Source of the DNA: an uncultured Alphaproteobacteria bacterium
Lineage (GTDB): Bacteria > Pseudomonadota > Alphaproteobacteria > CAAHEQ01 > UBA3637
DNA length: 36,622 nt
NCBI GenBank assembly: GCA_944391585.1
Contig: CALXUD010000008.1
Coordinates: 1-36,622 of the forward strand
Direction: 5' to 3'
Below the pieces are notes generated by a model. It was not told the origin of the DNA. It worked only from the letters and a program-made list of their open reading frames with translations, and did not search any database. The stretch's first letter is position 1, and each line of letters starts with the position of its first letter. The translations under genes and the position numbers were made by a program. Positions 1 to 10,327 of the stretch are shown here, piece after piece.

Positions 1-21
1 CGAGTCTCTGCGCGCCCACCA
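1..21 (+). tRNA. 3' end of a tRNA (cut by window start)
   Basis: The first bases read as the end of a tRNA: part of a T-loop (CGAGT), the T-stem 3' strand CTCTG (6-10), a 7-nt acceptor strand CGCGCCC (11-17), discriminator A18 and an encoded CCA (19-21). An intrinsic terminator follows directly. The anticodon lies outside the window, so the identity cannot be given; the 5' acceptor strand should read GGGCGCG. Confidence 0.75.
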
Positions 22-65
22 TTAAAAAATAAGGCGGTTTATCCGTCTTTTTTTTATGAGTGAAG
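8..65 (+). repeat. 58-bp direct repeat, copy A (tRNA end plus terminator)
   Basis: This stretch is identical to 223-280. It starts inside the T-stem of the tRNA and includes the acceptor strand, CCA, the terminator and ten more bases (ATGAGTGAAG). Weaker similarity continues past the perfect match, with CAGAGA and AAGAAC in both downstream flanks. That suggests a duplication that has since diverged at the edges, or an old attachment-site pair. Confidence 0.9.
31..55 (+). terminator. Intrinsic terminator after the tRNA
   Basis: A 7-bp stem, AAGGCGG (31-37) with CCGTCTT (43-49) including one G-T pair, has a 5-nt loop and a T run to 55. It ends the tRNA transcript. Confidence 0.75.
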
Positions 66-88
66 CCAGAGACGAAGAACTCGTAAGA

Positions 89-238
89 GGGCGCTAAGCA
101 AAAAGGCCAATTGCTTGGCGTTTTTGTCTGCAAGCCCAATGATATCTTAATGAGCAAAGCGATATTTATATCGGGCATGCGAATTTAGATTCCATTGCAC
201 GAAATGGCGATAGCCATGTGTCCTGCGCGCCCACCATT
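89..238 (+). other. Unassigned, possibly structured stretch without a gene
   Basis: No convincing coding region lies between the tRNA end and position 405. This part is rich in local pairing. GGGCGC (89-94) is complementary to the GCGCCC of the second tRNA-end copy. GCCC (134-137) plus GATAT (141-145) can pair with ATATC (168-172) plus GGGC (173-176). ATGGC (204-208) pairs with GCCAT (213-217). It ends in an ACCA followed by a terminator. It could be a small RNA gene, a decayed tRNA, or debris between duplicated tRNA ends. No TTCGA-type T-loop is visible, so it is not an intact tRNA or a recognisable tmRNA. Positions 281-369 show nothing I can name. Confidence 0.25.
100..125. terminator. Bidirectional terminator-like hairpin
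   Basis: AAAAAGGCCAA (100-110) pairs with TTGGCGTTTTT (115-125) around a TTGC loop, with one G-G mismatch. A-runs and T-runs flank the GC core, so it could stop transcription on either strand. Confidence 0.5.
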
Positions 239-280
239 AAAAAATAAGGCGGTTTATCCGTCTTTTTTTTATGAGTGAAG
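223..280 (+). repeat. 58-bp direct repeat, copy B
   Basis: Identical to 8-65, offset by 215 bases. Unlike copy A, the bases before it (ending CATGTGTC) do not form a T-loop, so only the tRNA tail is present and not a whole tRNA. Tail-only duplication at a tRNA 3' end is the usual footprint of site-specific integration, but no integrase or element lies between the copies now. Confidence 0.9.
246..270 (+). terminator. Duplicated intrinsic terminator
   Basis: Second copy of the AAGGCGG/CCGTCTT hairpin (246-252 with 258-264), with a T run to 270. It would end any transcript coming from 89-238. Confidence 0.7.
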
Positions 281-369
281 TTTTCAGAGAAAGAACGGTT
301 AGGGGATTGGTCAGGTAGAAGGTTATTCTGGAAGAAATGTGTTTTTTTATCAAAAAATGAAAAAAGTTA

Positions 370-398
370 TTTACAAATGCTTTGAATGTGGCTACATT
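370..398 (+). promoter_or_regulatory. Sigma-70-type promoter for the DAHP synthase leader
   Basis: The -35 is TTTACA (370-375) and the -10 is TACATT (393-398), separated by 17 bp. Transcription should begin near 405-406. That is at the ATG of the leader ORF, so the leader peptide would be translated from a leaderless mRNA. Confidence 0.55.
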
Positions 399-405
399 TT
401 AAAGT

Positions 406-486
406 ATGAGAAACGATGAATTAACATATTCAGCACAAAAATTCCGCAATTTTGCGGGTTTCCCTTTTTATTTTTATTTCGCCTAA
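406..486 (+). CDS. Phe/Tyr-rich leader peptide upstream of DAHP synthase
   Basis: A 26-codon ORF ends at TAA 484-486, 75 bp before the DAHP synthase start. Six of its last 14 codons are Phe (both TTT and TTC) and two are Tyr; it ends FPFYFYFA. An upstream Tyr gives three in all. Leader peptides loaded with the codons of the pathway product are the hallmark of ribosome-mediated attenuation (known for pheA, trp and similar operons). Placing one before the first enzyme of aromatic biosynthesis fits that logic. No Shine-Dalgarno precedes the ATG, but it coincides with the predicted transcription start. Caveat: T-rich DNA yields Phe and Tyr codons by chance. No known family is claimed. Confidence 0.6.
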   Translation: MRNDELTYSAQKFRNFAGFPFYFYFA

Positions 487-494
487 AAGGCGAA
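444..494 (+). promoter_or_regulatory. Candidate attenuator hairpins in the aro leader
   Basis: Two perfect hairpins are visible. CCGCAA/TTGCGG (444-449 with 452-457) lies inside the leader ORF and is followed by the T-rich Phe/Tyr codons. TTCGCCT/AGGCGAA (478-484 with 488-494) spans the leader stop codon and is followed by a T-rich stretch to about 526. They could act as pause and terminator structures. I could not define a clear mutually exclusive antiterminator, so the switch is inferred. Confidence 0.45.
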
Positions 495-561
495 CAGATT
501 TCTCATATTTTTATTTTATTTTTCGTATTTTGGTTTCAATTTTTAATAAAAAGGTTTTGTT

Positions 562-1593
562 ATGTCATTTTCTATTATTCGTGCATTACCGACAGTGTCG
601 GAAGTTATGGAAAAATATCCGCTTTCATCTGATTTAAAAGAACTTAAGTTAAAAAGGGATTTAGAAATTCGGTCTGTTTTTGAGGGAGGAGATAATCGGT
701 TATTGGTTATTGTCGGGCCTTGTTCGGCAGATTATGAAAAATCGGTTTTGGAATATGTTTCAAAATTAGCTAAATTGCAGGAACGGGTTCGGGAGCGCTT
801 GATTTTAATTCCACGTGTTTATACCAACAAGCCTCGTACAAACGGACTTGGGTATAAGGGGTTAATGCATCAGCCGAATCCACAGGCGGCGCCGGATATT
901 TGTTCCGGATTGTTTGCTTTGCGCCGATTGCATTTAAAGTGTTTTTCTGAAACGGGATTATCGGCAGCGGATGAAATGCTTTACCCAGATGCTTTGGGGT
1001 ATGTGGCAGATTTGCTCAGTTATATTGCTGTTGGTGCGCGCAGTGTTGAAAATCAACAGCATCGGTTGGTTGCCAGTGGGATTGATGTTCCCGTCGGAAT
1101 GAAAAATCCGACCAGTGGAGATTTAAAGGTGATGTTTAATGCAATTTATGCAGCACAGAATAAGCATGTGTTTGCATATCAGAAGCAAGAGGTGCATACT
1201 TCCGGTAATTCGTTGGCGCATGTTATTTTGCGAGGCTATGCGAACAAAGAAGGTGAAAGTGTATCCAATTATCATTATGAGGATTTAAAGCATGTGGATT
1301 TATTTTATAAAAAGGAATCCGTTTTAAAAAATCCGGCCGTGATTGTGGATACCAACCATGCCAATTCAGGTAAAAATTTTAAAGAGCAGCCGCGAATTGC
1401 GCATGAGGTAATGGAAAGTCGACAAGAAAATTCTGATTTGAAAAAATTGGTGAAGGGTTTAATGATTGAAAGTTATTTAGAAGAGGGACGGCAAGAATTA
1501 GGAGAATGCAGTTATGGAAAATCCATCACAGACGCCTGTTTGGGATGGAGGGATACCGAGCGTTTGATTTTAAAGTTGGCAGAAGAAGTGTAA
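562..1593 (+). CDS. aroG: 3-deoxy-7-phosphoheptulonate (DAHP) synthase, class I
   Basis: Catalyses condensation of phosphoenolpyruvate with erythrose 4-phosphate, the committed first step of the shikimate pathway in the cytoplasm. The 343 residues match the AroF/G/H type over the full length. Visible motifs are VGPCS (metal Cys), KPRT near residue 92, GARSVENQQHR, PVGMKNPTSGD, TSGNSLAHVILRG, DTNHANSGK (metal His), MIESYLEEG (metal Glu) and SITDACLGW (metal Asp). Length is close to E. coli AroG (350). The ATG at 562 starts the conserved N-terminal region; the upstream T-rich stretch has no good Shine-Dalgarno. The gene stands alone behind the Phe/Tyr leader, which suggests regulation by aromatic amino acid supply. 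Whether it is Phe-, Tyr- or Trp-feedback-sensitive cannot be read here. Confidence 0.93.
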   Translation: MSFSIIRALPTVSEVMEKYPLSSDLKELKLKRDLEIRSVFEGGDNRLLVIVGPCSADYEKSVLEYVSKLAKLQERVRERLILIPRVYTNKPRTNGLGYKGLMHQPNPQAAPDICSGLFALRRLHLKCFSETGLSAADEMLYPDALGYVADLLSYIAVGARSVENQQHRLVASGIDVPVGMKNPTSGDLKVMFNAIYAAQNKHVFAYQKQEVHTSGNSLAHVILRGYANKEGESVSNYHYEDLKHVDLFYKKESVLKNPAVIVDTNHANSGKNFKEQPRIAHEVMESRQENSDLKKLVKGLMIESYLEEGRQELGECSYGKSITDACLGWRDTERLILKLAEEV

Positions 1594-1638
1594 ATGTTTT
1601 TTTGTAATAATTTGAAATATATCTTGTGTTTTGTATGC

Positions 1639-1668
1639 TTGACCGCAATATCATTCTATGTCTAAAAT
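1639..1668 (+). promoter_or_regulatory. Promoter for the outer-membrane protein gene
   Basis: The -35 is TTGACC (1639-1644) and the -10 is TAAAAT (1663-1668) with an 18-bp spacer; each matches consensus at five of six positions. The untranslated leader would be about 30 nt, with AAAGGAG before the ATG at 1707. Confidence 0.65.
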
Positions 1669-1706
1669 GGTATGTGTCTTTAGACAAATTAACAAAGGAG
1701 AAAAGC

Positions 1707-2453
1707 ATGAAAAAATTATTATTCGCTTCAACTTTATTGGTTTTATCCACTCCGGTATTCGCATTGGAAGTGACTCATCCGTTTTATTTACCGGAACAAG
1801 GCGGTGTTGCTTCATTCACAACGGCGGATTATCTGTATCAAAATACGGATAAATCCAATTTTAAAACAACGTCTAAAACATTAAAAGAAGAAGTTGCTGT
1901 TGGTTTGACAGATACAGTTTCTGTATACGGAAATATTTCAAACACATGGTTGGATTTAAGAGAACCGCCTTATACCCGTTCTTTTAATGACAATACAGAG
2001 TGGAATGTGGGAGCTAAATGGAACATTGTTCAACAATGTTGTTGGTTTGTTCAAGCACGCGGTGCTTTTGGTATTGCTCATGATGATATCTCATCCGGCG
2101 ATCGCCAATCTATTACGGCTGGTTTAAGTGCCGGTTATCAATTTGGTTCGGTTTTAGGCTATGTTAAAGCGGATGGAAATTTCCCGGTTAATGAAGGTAA
2201 AGAAGATAATGAGTTCGCTCTGGCCACGGCAATCGGCGCTTATGGTTTGGTTGCAGATAAAGTAGCTTTAGACGGATCTTTTGAAAACTTCTATGACAAA
2301 GAAGATAATACAAAAGATTGGACAGTGCGTTTAGGGGCTAATTATCTGTTCACTGAAAAATTGGCTGTTGGATTATTCGGACGGTATTTATTGCATGGTT
2401 CTGAAGATGCCAGTGGATATCAAGTGGGTGTTAACTTGAATGTTGCTTTTTAA
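1707..2453 (+). CDS. Outer-membrane beta-barrel protein, secreted
   Basis: 248 residues starting at ATG 1707, preceded by AAAGGAG. A Sec signal peptide is clear: two lysines, a hydrophobic stretch and a VFA cleavage site near residue 20. The mature part alternates polar and hydrophobic residues in many short strands and ends in Phe, the usual C-terminal signal for BAM-dependent insertion. It probably sits in the outer membrane as a monomeric barrel. A CCW motif in the middle is unusual for a barrel. I cannot name a family or a ligand. The gene has its own strong promoter and terminator, so it is monocistronic and probably well expressed. Confidence 0.75.
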   Translation: MKKLLFASTLLVLSTPVFALEVTHPFYLPEQGGVASFTTADYLYQNTDKSNFKTTSKTLKEEVAVGLTDTVSVYGNISNTWLDLREPPYTRSFNDNTEWNVGAKWNIVQQCCWFVQARGAFGIAHDDISSGDRQSITAGLSAGYQFGSVLGYVKADGNFPVNEGKEDNEFALATAIGAYGLVADKVALDGSFENFYDKEDNTKDWTVRLGANYLFTEKLAVGLFGRYLLHGSEDASGYQVGVNLNVAF

Positions 2454-2467
2454 AGCATTTTAATGAT

Positions 2468-2499
2468 AAAAAGGTCGTCCGCTTGGGCGGCCTTTTTTT
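2468..2499 (+). terminator. Intrinsic terminator after the barrel gene
   Basis: A long stem of AAAAAGGTCGTCC with GGGCGGCCTTTTT around a short GCTT-type loop ends in a T run. It is a textbook terminator 15 bp past the stop. Confidence 0.85.
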
Positions 2500-2509
2500 A
2501 TAGAAAAAT

Positions 2510-2538
2510 TTGATTTTTATTCCGTTTTATGTTACTAT
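2510..2538 (+). promoter_or_regulatory. Promoter for the acetyltransferase gene
   Basis: TTGATT (2510-2515) and TACTAT (2533-2538) are separated by 17 bp and lie 22 bp before the ATG at 2561. Confidence 0.45.
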
Positions 2539-2560
2539 CCTTTCTTAAAGGAAGGAAGAA

Positions 2561-3235
2561 ATGTCAGTCTATGAAGAAACGCCGTTTTTTCGGCTCAGAG
2601 AGTTTAAAAAAAAGGATTTTTATCGCTTGACAGAAATTGCGCGAGCAATTAATCGGAAGGCTCTTAGGTGCCAAAAACAGGGCTATTTCCCGTTTTATGC
2701 ATTTCAAGTTGATCAAACGGTTTCTGATGTTGATACGATTTTGAGAAAAAAAGTGCAAATTTTTTTGGAAAAGGCTCAAAAAGAACGTTCAGTTTGGCCG
2801 CGCTCCACATATCGATTAGCGGTGGAGAATCAAAAGGGAGATTTAATCGGCAATGTAACGGTGGATATGCTGCCGATTTTAGAAGATGGTAAAATTATTT
2901 ATGGTGATTTGGGATATTTTGTGGATCCTCGTGCAGCCGGACGCGGTATAATGACACAAGCAGTTTGTCAGGTTTTAAGGTATTATTTTAAAAATAATGA
3001 ACGTTTGGATATTACGGCCCATCCGGATAATGTTTATTCCAGTCGATTGATTGAGCGTATTGGTGGAAAAGCGGTTGGTTTTGTTCAGCAATCACATTAT
3101 CAAAATGAGCCACGGCGTGTTTTTGTTGTTTTGAAAAAGGATTTTGAAAAAGCGTTATTGCATTTAGAACGATTGCACAAAATTAGGAGTCATAGTGTAT
3201 GTTTTCGGACGCACATTTGCCAGAACCAAAGATAA
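2561..3235 (+). CDS. GNAT-family N-acetyltransferase (RimJ/RimL-like)
   Basis: 224 residues. The N-terminal FRLREFKKKDFYRL pattern, the central beta strand LGYFVDPRAAGRGIMTQA and the later AHPDNVYSSRLIERIG are typical of the GNAT fold that transfers acetyl from acetyl-CoA to an amine. The RxxGRG stretch corresponds to the acetyl-CoA pyrophosphate-binding loop. The substrate is unknown; relatives of this layout modify ribosomal protein N-termini or small amines. AAGGAAGGAAGA lies just before the ATG. The last 37 bases overlap the next gene, so the two are probably translated together. Confidence 0.85.
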   Translation: MSVYEETPFFRLREFKKKDFYRLTEIARAINRKALRCQKQGYFPFYAFQVDQTVSDVDTILRKKVQIFLEKAQKERSVWPRSTYRLAVENQKGDLIGNVTVDMLPILEDGKIIYGDLGYFVDPRAAGRGIMTQAVCQVLRYYFKNNERLDITAHPDNVYSSRLIERIGGKAVGFVQQSHYQNEPRRVFVVLKKDFEKALLHLERLHKIRSHSVCFRTHICQNQR

Positions 3236-3828
3236 TTAGCGAAGTTGAAAATCCGCCGGATTTATGTGTAATTCAGGAAGCAGATGGTATTTTTTTTGAC
3301 ACACGGTTTACAACCGAGCGACGGATTCGTCGATATATTTATAAAATGTTATTGAAAGCTCACTCGCTTTTGCCGGTAGGGTATTACTTTAAAATTTATG
3401 AAGCGTATCGTCCGTTGCAGGCACAAATTCAACTGTGGAAAAATGTTGTAGCAGAACAAAAAAAATTACATCCGGATTTGTCAACTGATTCTGAAGAATT
3501 TATTGCCTTATGTGATGTGTTTGCGGCTAATCCGTATCGTCAGGGCAGTGGGCATCAAAGTGGCGCGGCAATTGATGTTTCTTTATGTGATGCTGAAGGA
3601 AAAGATTATGATATGGGTGGTCAAGTGCGTGGTTTTGACACTTCGGCAGATTTCGAATATCCAGTATCTGAAACCGCACGTCATCATCGTTTGATTTTGC
3701 GCGCAGCATTGGAAAATGTCGGTTTTGTGAACTATCCGGCCGAATGGTGGCATTATTCTTTCGGTGATCGCTTATGGGCGCGACTGACCGGTTCAAAAAT
3801 TGCTATTTTTTCTCGATTAGATTTATAA
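3199..3828 (+). CDS. ddpX: D-alanyl-D-alanine dipeptidase (VanX/DdpX family)
   Basis: 209 residues of the M15D zinc peptidase family. Zinc ligands and catalytic residues are visible: SGHQSGAAID (His119, Asp126), EWWH (Glu182, His185) and the YRP motif (Arg71). The enzyme cleaves free D-Ala-D-Ala. In glycopeptide-resistant bacteria it removes the normal precursor, and in E. coli DdpX recycles cell-wall dipeptide. There is no VanH/VanA partner here, so peptidoglycan recycling is more likely than resistance. No signal peptide is seen, implying a cytoplasmic enzyme. The start overlaps the acetyltransferase by 37 bp, with AGGAG 10 bp upstream. Whether the overlapping acetyltransferase acts on the same metabolites is unknown. 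Confidence 0.9.
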   Translation: MFSDAHLPEPKIISEVENPPDLCVIQEADGIFFDTRFTTERRIRRYIYKMLLKAHSLLPVGYYFKIYEAYRPLQAQIQLWKNVVAEQKKLHPDLSTDSEEFIALCDVFAANPYRQGSGHQSGAAIDVSLCDAEGKDYDMGGQVRGFDTSADFEYPVSETARHHRLILRAALENVGFVNYPAEWWHYSFGDRLWARLTGSKIAIFSRLDL

Positions 3829-3829
3829 G

Positions 3830-4260
3830 TTAAAAATGATGCTTTTCTAAAATCCAGCGGGAGGAATTCATTTTTATTTCGCCACCGATTCCAAAAGCCA
3901 GTTCTATCTGACAAGAACGGCAGGTCGGGATTTCCGGAATATTGTCTTTCCCCCGATCGCCCCCATTCGCAAAAACCAGTGTTTCCGTTGGATATTTTAA
4001 GCGTGCTTTTTTTAGTCCATCGTTGGCTGAATTATCCGAATCGTCAAACTCAATCACATCAATCACACCTTTAATGTTTTCCATAATGGTGCGGCGGGTG
4101 AAGGCTGTCATAAAATTTTTTCCTTTTTTGCGGCAAAGCCAATCATCGGAATTCAACAGAACAATAACGCCGTCAGATTGTTGTGCGCTTTGTTTTATCA
4201 TTTCAATATGTCCTTCATGAATCGGATCAAAACCGCCAGATACAATATAATATGTTGTCA

Positions 4261-4261
<1 letters not shown>
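3830..4261 (-). CDS. Cytidylyltransferase-like nucleotidyltransferase
   Basis: 143 residues. The N-terminus has the nucleotidyl-transferase signature GGFDPIHEGHI (HxGH at 15-18), followed by VIVLLNSDDWL and a conserved FANGGDRGKDN. These proteins join a nucleotide to a phosphorylated small molecule such as glycerol-3-phosphate, a sugar phosphate or phosphopantetheine. The exact substrate cannot be told. The canonical C-terminal ISSTxxR motif is not evident; instead the protein ends in a short NSSRWILEKHHF tail. Its ATG overlaps the epsilon-subunit stop codon (TAATG), so it is translationally coupled to the last atp gene, which is an unusual neighbour. Confidence 0.8.
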
Positions 4262-7271
<3,010 letters not shown>

Positions 7272-9083
7272 GTGTTTTAAAATTTTCCGTAAATGTGGTT
7301 AAGAATTGCATTAAAGTTGTTTTTATTTCGTCTGTTAAATCTTTTTGAGTGGCCAGTTTATCTAAAATTTCAGCCCCCTCTTTTTTAATTTTTTCTTGTA
7401 AAAGCGTTTCATAATGACTAATTTCCCCGATTTCAATACCATCTAAAAAACCGTTTACTCCGGCAAAGAGAGACACAAGTTCCTGTGGCATGCTCATGGG
7501 CTGATATTGTTTTTGATTTAAAATTTCGGTTAAGCGTCCGCCCCGTTTTAACAGATTTTGTGTGCTTGGATCTAAGTCTGAGGCAAATTGAGCAAATGAC
7601 AAAACTTCCCGATATTGCGCCAAATCCAGTTTTAGGGAACCTGCTACTTTTTTCATTGCTTTTGTTTGAGCGGATGAACCGACACGGGAAACAGATAGAC
7701 CAACATTGATTGCCGGTCGGATTCCTTTATGGAACAGGTCACTTTCTAGGAAAATTTGACCATCCGTAATGGAAATAACATTGGTCGGGATATAAGCTGA
7801 AACATCGCCCTCCTGTGTTTCAATCACGGGAATAGCCGTTAAAGAGCCTCCGCCTTTATCCGAACTGAGTTGCGCTGCACGTTCCAAGAGGCGAGAGTGT
7901 AGATAAAATACATCGCCCGGGTAAGCTTCACGACCGGATGGACGACGTAATAATAAAGATATTTGCCGATAAGCGACAGCATGTTTAGATAAATCATCAA
8001 AAAAGACAATTGCATTCATTCCATTATCACGAAAGTATTCACCCATTGCACAACCAGCGTAGGGAGCCAAATATTGCAAGGAAGCGTTATCCGCCGCCGT
8101 TGAAGCTACGATGGTTGTATATTCCAAAGCACCATGTTTTTCAAGCAGTCGAACGATATCCCGAATTGTGGATTGTTTTTGACCGATGGCGACATAAATA
8201 CAATAAAGTTTTTCTTTTGGATTTTTAGTTGATTCATTAATTGCTTTTTGTGCCAAAATGGTATCTATAATCAAAGCGGTTTTTCCGGTTTGGCGATCCC
8301 CAATAATGAGTTCGCGTTGACCGCGGCCGATAGGAACTAGTGCGTCAATCCCTTTAATCCCCGTTTGAACAGGGTGTTTTACTTTATCTCGATCAATAAT
8401 GGCGGGAGCTGATCTATTAATGGGGAAATATGCATCCGGTGTTAATTCTTCTTTTCCATCAATAGGTTTTCCCAATGCATTGACAACACGCCCCAACAAG
8501 CTTATCCCGACCGGAACGGTATTTGGTTTACCCGTTCGGTAGACGCGTTCACCTTCTTGAATGGTATCATCATCATTGAAAATCATGATATCCACCGTAT
8601 CGGGATTTAAATTTAGGGCAATGCCTTCTTGATGTGAAGCAAATTGAACCCGTTCTCCCATTTCAATATTTTTTAGACCGTTAACACGGGCAATGCCATC
8701 AGAAACAGATAAGACTTCACCGACTTCAACAACACGCGGCGCTGCGGATAGTTTGCCGATTTCTTTTTGAAATTTAGCTGCAATTTTTTTTGCATCCATA
8801 GATTGAACTGTCGTTTTCTTTAATTCAGACTCAAATTGCGATAATATTCCTTTTAAGGAAGCGTCAATGACAACCGATCCGACTTTGACGGAAATCCCGC
8901 TGATAAGTTTAGGTTTGACTTTTAAATTAAATTGAAGTTGATTAATTTTTAAAAGAGATTTTAATCGTTCTTGCAGACTTTCTAATTGTTGAGGTGTTAA
9001 GGGAATGGCGGATTCCACTTCAACAAGCGTTGGTTTTTCCTTTGTTTTTGGCATTTTAAATCCTTTTTTCAATTATTGAGAGC

Positions 9084-9112
9084 ATTTTATCATTTTATAT
9101 TTAATGTTGCAA
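9084..9112 (-). promoter_or_regulatory. Promoter of the atp operon
   Basis: Read on the minus strand: TTGCAA (9112-9107), 17-bp spacer, TAAAAT (9089-9084), with TG one base before the -10 (extended -10). It starts the transcript about 23 nt before the fusion-gene ATG, so the operon begins with the delta-alpha gene. Confidence 0.6.
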
Positions 9113-9228
9113 GCGGATGTTATGCCTTATAGGTTTATTTATATGGAGTTAATTTTGCTGCAATAAAGCTGTTTTTTGACGCAGATTACACTAATAAATC
9201 TTGTTTTTTAAAGAATTTTTACCCATGA

Positions 9229-9262
9229 AAAATCCCTTTTCTCGGTATATGAGGAAAAGGGA
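9229..9262 (-). terminator. Terminator of the small membrane-protein gene
   Basis: TCCCTTTTC (9233-9241) pairs perfectly with GAAAAGGGA (9254-9262). On the minus strand a T run follows (9233-9229). It separates the 94-residue gene from the atp operon. Confidence 0.6.
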
Positions 9263-9279
9263 AGTGATTTTAATATAAA

Positions 9280-9564
9280 CTATTGGTTGAATTCTTCGGC
9301 AATGTTGTTGCCGGTTGTGGAAACGGATTGTCCCATATTTGAAATTTTTTCATTTGTTTTTTCCACTAATTGTTCAGATAAATTTGAAGCTGATTTAAGT
9401 GTTGCCGAGGTGTTTTCAGTTGTTGAAGCGTATAGAGAATGAATTTTCCCCGTGATTTTTTGCCAAGAATCCATTGGTTTGATATCCAGAAAAATCCAAG
9501 CACATAAAATAAAAGCAATAATAAAGCCAATTAATTTAATGATGAAACGAACCAAAGTTTCCAT
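9280..9564 (-). CDS. Small membrane-anchored protein of unknown function
   Basis: 94 residues. One hydrophobic segment (about 5-27, rich in Ile and Phe) is followed by a soluble, Ser/Thr/Asn-rich helical tail with heptad-like spacing (SATLKSASNLSEQLVEKTNE). It looks like a single-pass inner-membrane protein with a coiled-coil tail. I do not recognise a family. AAGGAG lies before the ATG at 9564. Its own terminator follows, and it shares an AT-rich divergent promoter region with the metallopeptidase gene. Confidence 0.65.
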   Translation of the reverse strand: METLVRFIIKLIGFIIAFILCAWIFLDIKPMDSWQKITGKIHSLYASTTENTSATLKSASNLSEQLVEKTNEKISNMGQSVSTTGNNIAEEFNQ

Positions 9565-9583
9565 TTTTTTTCTCCTTAATTTA

Positions 9584-9592
9584 TGATATAAT
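9584..9592 (+). promoter_or_regulatory. Extended -10 promoter for the metallopeptidase gene
   Basis: TGA followed by a perfect TATAAT (9587-9592) lies 36 bp before the ATG at 9629. No good -35 is visible, which is common with an extended -10. The region is AT-rich enough to serve the divergent gene as well. Confidence 0.45.
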
Positions 9593-9628
9593 ATGAACTA
9601 TATATAACAAATAGAGTAATTTGTCTAG

Positions 9629-10306
9629 ATGCAAAGTATAAAAGTAGGGGCGCTTGAAGTTTTGATTGAGAAAAACAAACGTGCCCGTCATTTGAAATTA
9701 CGATTTAATAAAGAAGGTGTTCCGTCGGTAACGATTCCGTGGTGGGTGTCATATCGAGTCGGGGCGCAATTCGCACGAGAAAACGAAGAATGGATTTTGA
9801 AAAATCAGAAAAAATATCAGGCGCCTAAGCGATTTAAAGATGGGGAGGTAATAACGGTTTTAGGAAAAACATTGATTATTATCCATCAACCGCAGGCACG
9901 ACGGGGTGTTTGGATAGAGGGAGAAAACTTGTTTGTTTCAGGACCATTAGAGCATTTACATCGGCGTGTGCGGGATTTTATTAAACAAAAAGCTTATGCT
10001 GTTATTCAGGAAAAAAGTTTGATATTGGCAGCACAAATTGGAAAGCGCCCGACTCGTATTACTTTGCGAGATACTTCATCACGTTGGGGAAGTTGTTCAA
10101 TGCAAGGACATCTCAATTTTTGTTGGAAATTAGCGTTGGCGCCCGACTATGTTTTGGAATATATTATTGCGCATGAAGTAGCTCATTTACAGGAAATGAA
10201 TCATAGCTCTGCTTTTTGGAAAATTGTTACAACTTTAACGATGCATCAAGCAGATGCACATATTTGGTTGAAAAAAAATGGTTCTTCCCTGCAAGCGTGG
10301 GAGTAG
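9629..10306 (+). CDS. YgjP/DUF45-type zinc metallopeptidase
   Basis: 225 residues. The C-terminal part has HEVAHLQEMNHSSAFW, the HExxH zinc motif with the third ligand in the NHSxxFW element, preceded by the hallmark TSRWGSCS and LNFCWKLALAP. This is the SprT-like M48-related DUF45 family, cytoplasmic and in several cases paired with nucleic-acid restriction or DNA-protein crosslink repair; the substrate is unknown. No signal peptide is present. The N-terminal half (IEKNKRARHLKLRF) is also typical. It converges on the PH-domain gene with only 21 bp between stops and no clear terminator. Confidence 0.85.
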   Translation: MQSIKVGALEVLIEKNKRARHLKLRFNKEGVPSVTIPWWVSYRVGAQFARENEEWILKNQKKYQAPKRFKDGEVITVLGKTLIIIHQPQARRGVWIEGENLFVSGPLEHLHRRVRDFIKQKAYAVIQEKSLILAAQIGKRPTRITLRDTSSRWGSCSMQGHLNFCWKLALAPDYVLEYIIAHEVAHLQEMNHSSAFWKIVTTLTMHQADAHIWLKKNGSSLQAWE

Positions 10307-10327
10307 GGCTGTTGATGGAAAAGTAGC

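Noticed and set aside
1-280. tmRNA (ssrA), perhaps of the permuted two-piece type
   Set aside because: A CCA end followed by a GGGCGC stretch recalled it, but there is no tag-coding frame, no UUCGAC-like element and no T-arm next to the second CCA.
8-280. Repeat pair as att sites of the virion cassette
   Set aside because: The cassette starts 14.9 kb away and has no matching repeat at its edges.
452-637. 61-residue frame before aroG
   Set aside because: Overlaps aroG in another frame and is Phe-rich from T-rich DNA; the leader ORF at 406 explains the region better.
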